From NCBI GenBank assembly GCA_947561395.2, contig OX387185.1, positions 23,689,866-23,753,865 on the forward strand: a stretch of DNA of 64,000 nucleotides, written 5' to 3'. A model generated the notes under the pieces. It saw nothing but the letters and a program-made list of their open reading frames with translations, ran no database searches and was not told the DNA's origin. The translations under genes and the position numbers were made by a program. The stretch's first letter is position 1. Each line of letters opens with the position of its first letter. Positions 58,319 through 64,000 of this stretch are shown here, one piece after another. This DNA is from Buxus sempervirens (lineage: Eukaryota > Streptophyta > Magnoliopsida > Buxales > Buxaceae).

Positions 58319-61300
58319 TCATGGAAAATATCTCTTTACTGCATCAGAGTTAATTGGCTCAGGAAAATCCTTCCCATCCATTTCGGTTAAGATGAGAGCA
58401 CTCCCTGATAGGACCTTCTTGACAACGTAAGGTCCTTCCCAATTTGGTTTGAATTTTCCACGAGGATCTTCCAAAAAGGGTAAAATTTTCTTCAATACTA
58501 AATTTCCTTCTTGGAAAGTTCTGGGCTTCACCTTCTTATTGTAATCCCTGGCCATTCTCTTCTGATACAATTGGCCATGACAAAGCGCCTTCAAGCGCTT
58601 TTCCTCTATTAGATTGAGTTGATCATGTCTTGACTGTATCCATTCAGCTTCTTCTAGTTCAGCTTCCATCAGCACTCTTAATGAAGGTATTTCCACTTCC
58701 ACTGGTAAAACTGCTTCCATTCCATATACTAAAGAGTACGGGGTTGCCCCTGTAGAAGTTCGAATCGAGGTTCTGTAAGCATGTAGAGCAAGCGGTAGCA
58801 TTTCATGCCAATCTTTGAAACTCACTACCATCTTCTGAATGATCTTCTTTATATTCTTATTTGCTGCTTCCACTGCCCCATTCATCTTTGGTCTATACGG
58901 AGCTGACTTATGGTGGGTGATGTGAAATTGTTCACACATCTTTCTCATGTCCTTGTTCTTAAGGTTTGAAGCATTGTCTGATACTATGGCACTTGGCAAA
59001 CCGTAGCGACAAATGATATTGTGCTTCAAGAATTTCAAAACGTGGCTGCTTGTAATGTTTGCATATGAAGCTGCCTCTACCCACTTGGTGAAGTAATCGA
59101 TTGCTACAAGTATAAACCTGTGTCCATTTGATGCCTTTGGAGAGATCATCCCAATGACGTCTATACCCCACATGGAGAAGGGTCACGGAGATGTCATGTT
59201 GTGTAATTCACTTGGGGGTACATTCTTGTTATCCGCGTACACTTGGCATAAATGACACCTTTTGACATGTATATAGCAATCATGCTCCATTGTTGACCAG
59301 TAATATCCCAATCGCAGAATCTTCTTGGCAAGCATATGCCCGTTCATATGGGGTCCACACACTCCTCCATGTACAGTTTCAACTAACCTTTCTGACTCGG
59401 TTTTGGCAACACATCTAAGTAGGATATCGTTGTGTGATCTTTTGTACAACTGCCCACCACTTAATAAGAACTATCCTGCCAACCTCTGTATTGTTCTTTT
59501 CTCTGTAGAAGTGACATTTTCTGGCAAACTCCGATCATTTAGGAAGTTCTTAATATCTTGAAACCACGGTACTTCTTCTTCTAGGGTTTCTTCTAGAACA
59601 AGGCAATAAGTTGGTTCATCTCTGACTTCAATTTCCAGTGGTTTAATATCAACACCTTCTAACATTCTAACCATTGAAGCCAATGTTGCTAGAGCATCCG
59701 AAAACTAATTTTTGGCCCTTGGCATATAATTGAAGGAAATTCGAGTGAATTTGGTGTTTATTTCTTCCAAATACTGGTGATAGGGGATCAATTTGTGATC
59801 CTTGGTTTTCCATTCACCAGTTGTTTGGAAGATGATAAGACTCGAATCCCCATATACGTCAAGTTCCTCTACTTCATGGTCTAAGGCAGCTTGCAACCCA
59901 ATTATGCATGCTTCATACTCTGCTATATTGTTTGTGCATTGGAACCTTAGCTTCACTGTGATCGGGATATGTGCCCCATCTGGATTGATCAACACAGCCC
60001 CTATTCCATTTCCATTCATATTGGCGGCCCCATCAAAAAACATTTGCCAAGAGCTTTCACCTTCTTCTTCTTCAGTAAACAGGATTGCCTCACCAGGGAA
60101 ATTAGTCTTCAAAGGTTGGTATTCTGGTAAAGGGTGTGCAGCTAAGTGATCAGCAATGGCTTGACCCTTAATGGCTTTCTGTGTGATATAGGTGAGATCA
60201 AATTCAGAGAGTAACAACTGCCACTTTGCTGTTCTGCCAGTTAAAGCTGGTTTCTCAAATAGATACTTCAAAGGGTCCATTCGGGATATCAATAAGGTGG
60301 AATGACTAAGGAAATAATGCCTCAGTCTCTGAGTTGCCCACACTAAGGCACAACAAGTCTTTTCTAAAGGAGAGTACTTTGCTTCATATTCTGTAAATTT
60401 CTTGCTTAGGTAGTAAATCGCCCTTTCCTTTCTGCCTGTATCGTCATGCTGTCCCAAGACACACCCCATTGACGTCTCCAAAACTGACAAGTATAAGATC
60501 AATGGTCTTTCTGGAGTCGGTGGTACTAGCACAGGTGGGTTCAATAAATACTCCTTTATTGTGTCGAAGGCTTCTTGGCAATCGTCATTCCAGACTGTCG
60601 GGTTATTCTTTCTTAGAAGCTTGAAAATTGGTTCACAGATAGCGGTGAGCTGTGCTATAAACCGGCTTATGTACTAAATCCTTCCAAGAAAACCACGAAC
60701 TTCCTTCTCCGTTCTAGGTGATGGAATTTCAATGATTGCTCTGGCTTTAGCTGGGTCAATCTCAATTCCCCTTATACTTACTATAAAGCCCAATAATTTT
60801 CCTGATGTAGCCCCAAAGACGCATTTCGTAGGGTTAAGTCTTAGACTATATTTCCTGAGCCGGTCAAACACCTTCTTCAAGTTGACCAAGTGGTCTTCTT
60901 CTTCACATGATTTGGCTATTATGTCATCCACATAAACCTCCATCTCCTTATGGATCATATCATGGAATAAGGCTATCATGGCCCGTTGGTAGGTTGCCCC
61001 AGCGTTCTTAAGCCCAAATGGCATGACAGTGTAGTGGAAGGTACCCCAAGGTGTAATGAAGGCTGTTTTTTCTTGATCCTCCTTAGCCATCTTAATTTGA
61101 TTGTACCTTGAGAAGCCGTCCATGAATGAGAACAGGCTATGTACCGCAGTGTTGTCCACTAAGATGTCTATGTGTGGAAGTGGAAAATCATCCTTTGGGA
61201 TTGCCTTATTCAAGTGTCTGTAGTCTACACACATTCTGACCTTTCCATCCTTCTTTGGCACTGGTACTATATTTGCAAGCCATTCAGGATATGTGGAGAC

Positions 61301-62020
61301 TACCAAGAATCCAGCTTGGAATTGCTTAACCACTTCATCTTTAACCTTCAATGTCCATTCTGGTTTCAACCTTCTCAGTTTCTGTTTAACTGGCTTGACA
61401 TCTGGTAGAATGGGTAGCCTATGCACAACCATGTCTGTGTCTAACCCCGGCATATCCCGATACGACCATGCAAATACATCTTCATAATCAGCCAAAAATC
61501 GTATCATTTCATCACGTTGTACCTCAGATAGGCATATCCCAATCTTCACTATTTTTGGGTCATCTTCGGTCCCTAAGTTTATTGATATGGTCTCTTCAAC
61601 ATTGGGTTGGACCCCCTTTTCATGACGCTCCAATTGATATGTGATTTCTTTTGGAGGGTCGTCTTCTTCGTCCTCGGTCTCTTCCTCAACCCCCATTAGG
61701 TCAAAGTCGAGCTCGAGGTCGAAGTCATACTCAACCTGATACAATTCCGTTTGCTTATATGGTTCATAAGTGGTTTGGACCTTTTTGAAAAATTTATCTT
61801 TTCTATAAAAAATTGAAAAATCTTTTTGTGTTTTTTGAGAGCCTTCTACAAAATCTTTCCCTGAAGACAAAGGCTCATTAAAACCTTCAGGAAAAGGGCA
61901 TTCCACTAATGGAGTTTTTTTTGGAAGCCATGTCTGTTTGCCAAACAAACGCGGCTTCAAAAGTAAGGGGGAGTTTCCTCCCAATTGTTCAAAATTAAAG
62001 AATCTGGGGCAGGGATACAA
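58319..62020 (-). pseudogene. pol: Tat-clade pol: RT, RNase H, second RNase H, integrase; four in-frame stops
   Basis: One frame can be followed from about 62020 to the stop at 58319. It has RT motifs (VRMCVDYRHLNKAIPKDDFP, MPFGLKNAGATYQ, YVDD at about 60921-60935), the RT-linked RNase H, a second RNase H (FFDGAANMNGNG, NNIAEYEA, VYGDSS), an integrase zinc region (CHLC) and the integrase core (WGIDVIG, IVSDNAS, NGAVEAANK). Catalytic residues are present. Stops are TAG at 60674-60676, 59705-59707 and 59471-59473 and TGA at 59183-59185. The flanking residues suggest Gln was replaced at the TAG sites and Trp at the TGA. The dual RNase H identifies the Tat clade. The 3' end lies about 1 kb from gene B. 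Confidence 0.93.
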
Positions 62021-63330
62021 GCCTGCTCCTCAAGCTCAGGGTCTGCATCTGAAATCACCAATACTGGGTGAGTTGCATCGCCTGTTTCTTCTGTAGGGCT
62101 AGTTCCAGATGGAACTTCTACTGCAGCCCAATCAATAAAAGGTAGCTCTTCTGCTCCTTCTTCTTGGATGCCTTCTGTCATGGCAAAAAATGCTCCAATG
62201 TCCTCAGAGAAATCACGCTCCTGTTCTGTATGTGGCCCAGGCCCACCCAATGCTTGTGGAGGTGGAACATATGGTTGCACGGTTGAGGACTTGGGTTTCT
62301 GGAATGGGTTGACATTGTAGTATGGGGGTTTGGACTGAACCTCAAGAGGAGACAGCTGAATCATGTGAGAAAGCTTAGGAAAAGTTTCCCTGATGTGAGG
62401 GAATTTCATGTCTTCCATTTCCCTCTGACTTCTCCATTTCCTTGGCTTGGACCCCAATCCTGCTCTGTGGACCATCTTCTTAATTTTTACTGGTTCTATT
62501 CTTCCTTGCAGGTTAACCCCCAGACCTTTTCCAGGGTGAAAATCGTACTTTTCTAGCACATTCTTGACCATTTTCTCAGCACAGGTCAACTTTCCTTCTT
62601 TTTCCTGATACTCCCCAGGTATAAAATTGACAGTTTCAAACTGGAAAGAGTGAAAGGCCATCTTGTCAGCAGTCATTTCCATGTTTATATAGGGTACATC
62701 AGGGGACCACATAGGAGGAACCAAATTTTCGGCTAGGACAGTAATCACCTTTTGCCCTCTAATATATTTGAGTCTTTGGTGGAGGGTAGATGGTACAGCC
62801 CTAGCTGTATGAATCCACGGCTTTCCTAGGAGTAGGTTGAAGGCTGCAGGTATATCCATCACTTCAAATGTGATGTTGAAAATATACGGTCCAATTGTGA
62901 CCGGCAGTTCAACCTCCCCTAGGGAGTGTGTTTTATAGCTGTCAAATGCTCTTATGATTCTTCTGTTCTGTTTGATTTTGTTTTGCTCCAGACCGAGCTT
63001 AACAAAGGTTATTAATGGGTAGACATTGAGAGCCGACCCATTATCGATTAAGACCCGGGCTATCATGCAACCCTTACTGAGTACAGCTATGTGCAATGGG
63101 TCAACATGATGGTACCCTGTTGGGCTGATCTCAGTCTCTGAAAAAGTTATGACATTGTGGGATAATATTTGCCCAACCATCCGGCCTAGTTGGTCTGGTT
63201 CAATGTTTTTAGGCACATGGGCCCCCTGGAGTATCCTTAACAAGGAGTCCCTATGTTTTTCAGAATTTAACAATAGGCCCAGTATTGAGATCTGGGCAGG
63301 GACTTTGTTCAACTGTTCGACAACATTCAA
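61957..63330 (-). pseudogene. pol: Tat-clade protease and G-patch region
   Basis: A 457-residue open frame contains the aspartic protease region with the variant active site LIDNGSALNV (about 63040) and FNLLLGKPWIH downstream. A G-patch-like segment (HPGKGLGVNLQGR, about 62520) and a Pro-rich, acidic linker towards RT follow. It overlaps the RT frame by 64 bp in another phase, so a one- or two-base indel probably lies at about 61957-62020. The upstream Gag frame also differs in phase, with a run of ten A (sense strand) at 63338-63347 as the likely slip point. Confidence 0.88.
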
Positions 63331-63331
63331 C

Positions 63332-64000
63332 TCACTCTTTTTTTTTTACCTTCATGAGGTCAGCAGCCTCACTGTTAGTTACCTGAGGGGCATCTTCCCC
63401 TACCTTGGCCTTTCCTTTATTTTTCTCCTCTTCCTTTTCCTTCTCTGTCTCCTTTTGTTTTTCTTCTACCGCTACACATTTTCCTGACCTTATCATAAGG
63501 TTCACTTCTTCCTTGCTTTCCGCTGCAGGGTATGTAGTGGTAAAAGCTTCACTGTAGTTCCATGGTACAGCCGATTCAGAGTAGGAAGGCTTGGGGACAT
63601 TTATCACCAAGGGAGGAAGTTTGGACTTGGATGGTGAAGTCTGAGCAAGGGGAATATTAACAACCAATGGTGGAAGTTGTTTTGGTTGGGGGGTTGCAGA
63701 AGTGACTGATGCACTAAGAGGGTCACAGTTTATGACCAAGGGTGGTTTAGACTGAATGGGTGAAAAATAGGTGGATGGGCTGCAATTGATGACCAACGGT
63801 GGTTTTGCAATGTTCATTTGGGCCATGAGGGACGAGACCCGGTCTAGAGATGAGTTAATGTTCTTTGTAGCACTATCATTCCCTTTTGAAGTTACATTTA
63901 TTTCTTCTGTCAAAATACACTTTGACCGTTGTCCCTATTGGAGCAATTAACTGGGATGGGTCAAAGGTTATTTTATCAGAGAAAATTATCCCTATGACAT
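63332..64000 (-). pseudogene. gag: Gag C-terminal / Gag-Pro linker of the Tat element, partial
   Basis: The minus-strand frame is open from about 63913 to 63332 and is low in complexity. It contains four to five copies of a PPLV(I/V)N motif (KPPLVINC twice, LPPLVVNIP, LPPLVINVP) and ends in a Lys/Glu-rich stretch. A stop interrupts the frame near 63935. No capsid or zinc-knuckle motif is visible before the window ends. Its position before the protease makes it the end of Gag or the linker region. Confidence 0.7.

Larger units (their letters stand above)
48828..64000 (-). mobile_element. Tat/Ogre-clade Ty3-gypsy element with opposite-strand genes, truncated by window edge
   Basis: The sense strand is minus. 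From right to left: gag C-terminus, protease and G-patch, RT, RNase H, second RNase H, integrase, a non-coding stretch, two genes on the opposite strand, polypurine tract and 3' LTR. The 5' LTR, primer site and most of gag lie beyond 64000. The second RNase H and opposite-strand ORFs between pol and the 3' LTR fit the Tat clade. The left flank CTTCG (48823-48827) should recur at the other end. The element interrupts an X LTR. Confidence 0.88.

Noticed and set aside
1..64000. tRNA, rRNA or conventional host genes
   Set aside because: None could be recognised. The only tRNA-related sequences are the retrotransposon primer binding sites.

Overview
The window is repeat-rich nuclear DNA from a flowering plant, probably a species with a large genome. 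Almost everything recognisable is Ty3/gypsy LTR retrotransposon sequence stacked in nested insertions. No conventional host gene, rRNA, tRNA or CRISPR array is visible. The species cannot be named from the sequence.

Three kinds of LTR element are present. (1) Tekay/Del-like chromoviruses ('T' families) have LTRs of 2.3-3.1 kb running from TGTAA(A/G) to GTTACA, with a primer site resembling the initiator-Met tRNA complement. (2) Tat/Ogre-like LTRs ('X', 'Y', 'Z') start TGTAAGCACC or a variant and end GCGCACA. Almost all are solo LTRs, and all carry phased palindrome arrays. (3) One Tat-clade element with internal genes fills 48828 to the right edge.

Layout, left half. A partial Z LTR (1-1061) and an unassigned stretch (1062-2622) come first. 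An old X LTR (2623-17047) follows. It is split by an opposite-oriented X solo LTR (4797-10743, itself holding a Tekay solo LTR at 5622-7981), a T solo LTR (11213-13614) and a Y solo LTR (13852-15992). Next are a gag scrap (17053-17243), the 5' LTR of element T1 (17244-22294, split by a T solo LTR at 18694-21481), the broken T1 gag, and X and T fragments.

Layout, right half. Element T2 has a 5' LTR at 24741-31367, split by an X solo LTR, and a broken gag-protease region up to 33295. That region is cut by an X LTR (from 33296), cut in turn by another X LTR (from 33598). The latter is split by an X solo LTR (34348-37276), by a complete young Tekay element (37828-47341, TSD CTGCT, intact 1553-residue Gag-Pol) and by the Tat element. 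Eight insertions have exact 5-bp target-site duplications.

The Tat element runs on the minus strand: gag C-terminus, protease, G-patch, RT, RNase H, a second RNase H, integrase, PPT and 3' LTR. Between pol and the 3' LTR are two consecutive multi-exon genes on the opposite strand. Gene A has a plant-mobile-domain-like N-terminus. Gene B has a related domain resembling DUF7745. Both end in coiled-coil regions and both carry in-frame TAG codons. Palindrome arrays of the same 27-28 bp period lie in the LTR U3 and upstream of each gene. This module, the phased arrays in the other LTRs, a possible conserved leader intron in the Tekay group, and a strong bias of broken frames to TAG are the observations most worth following up.
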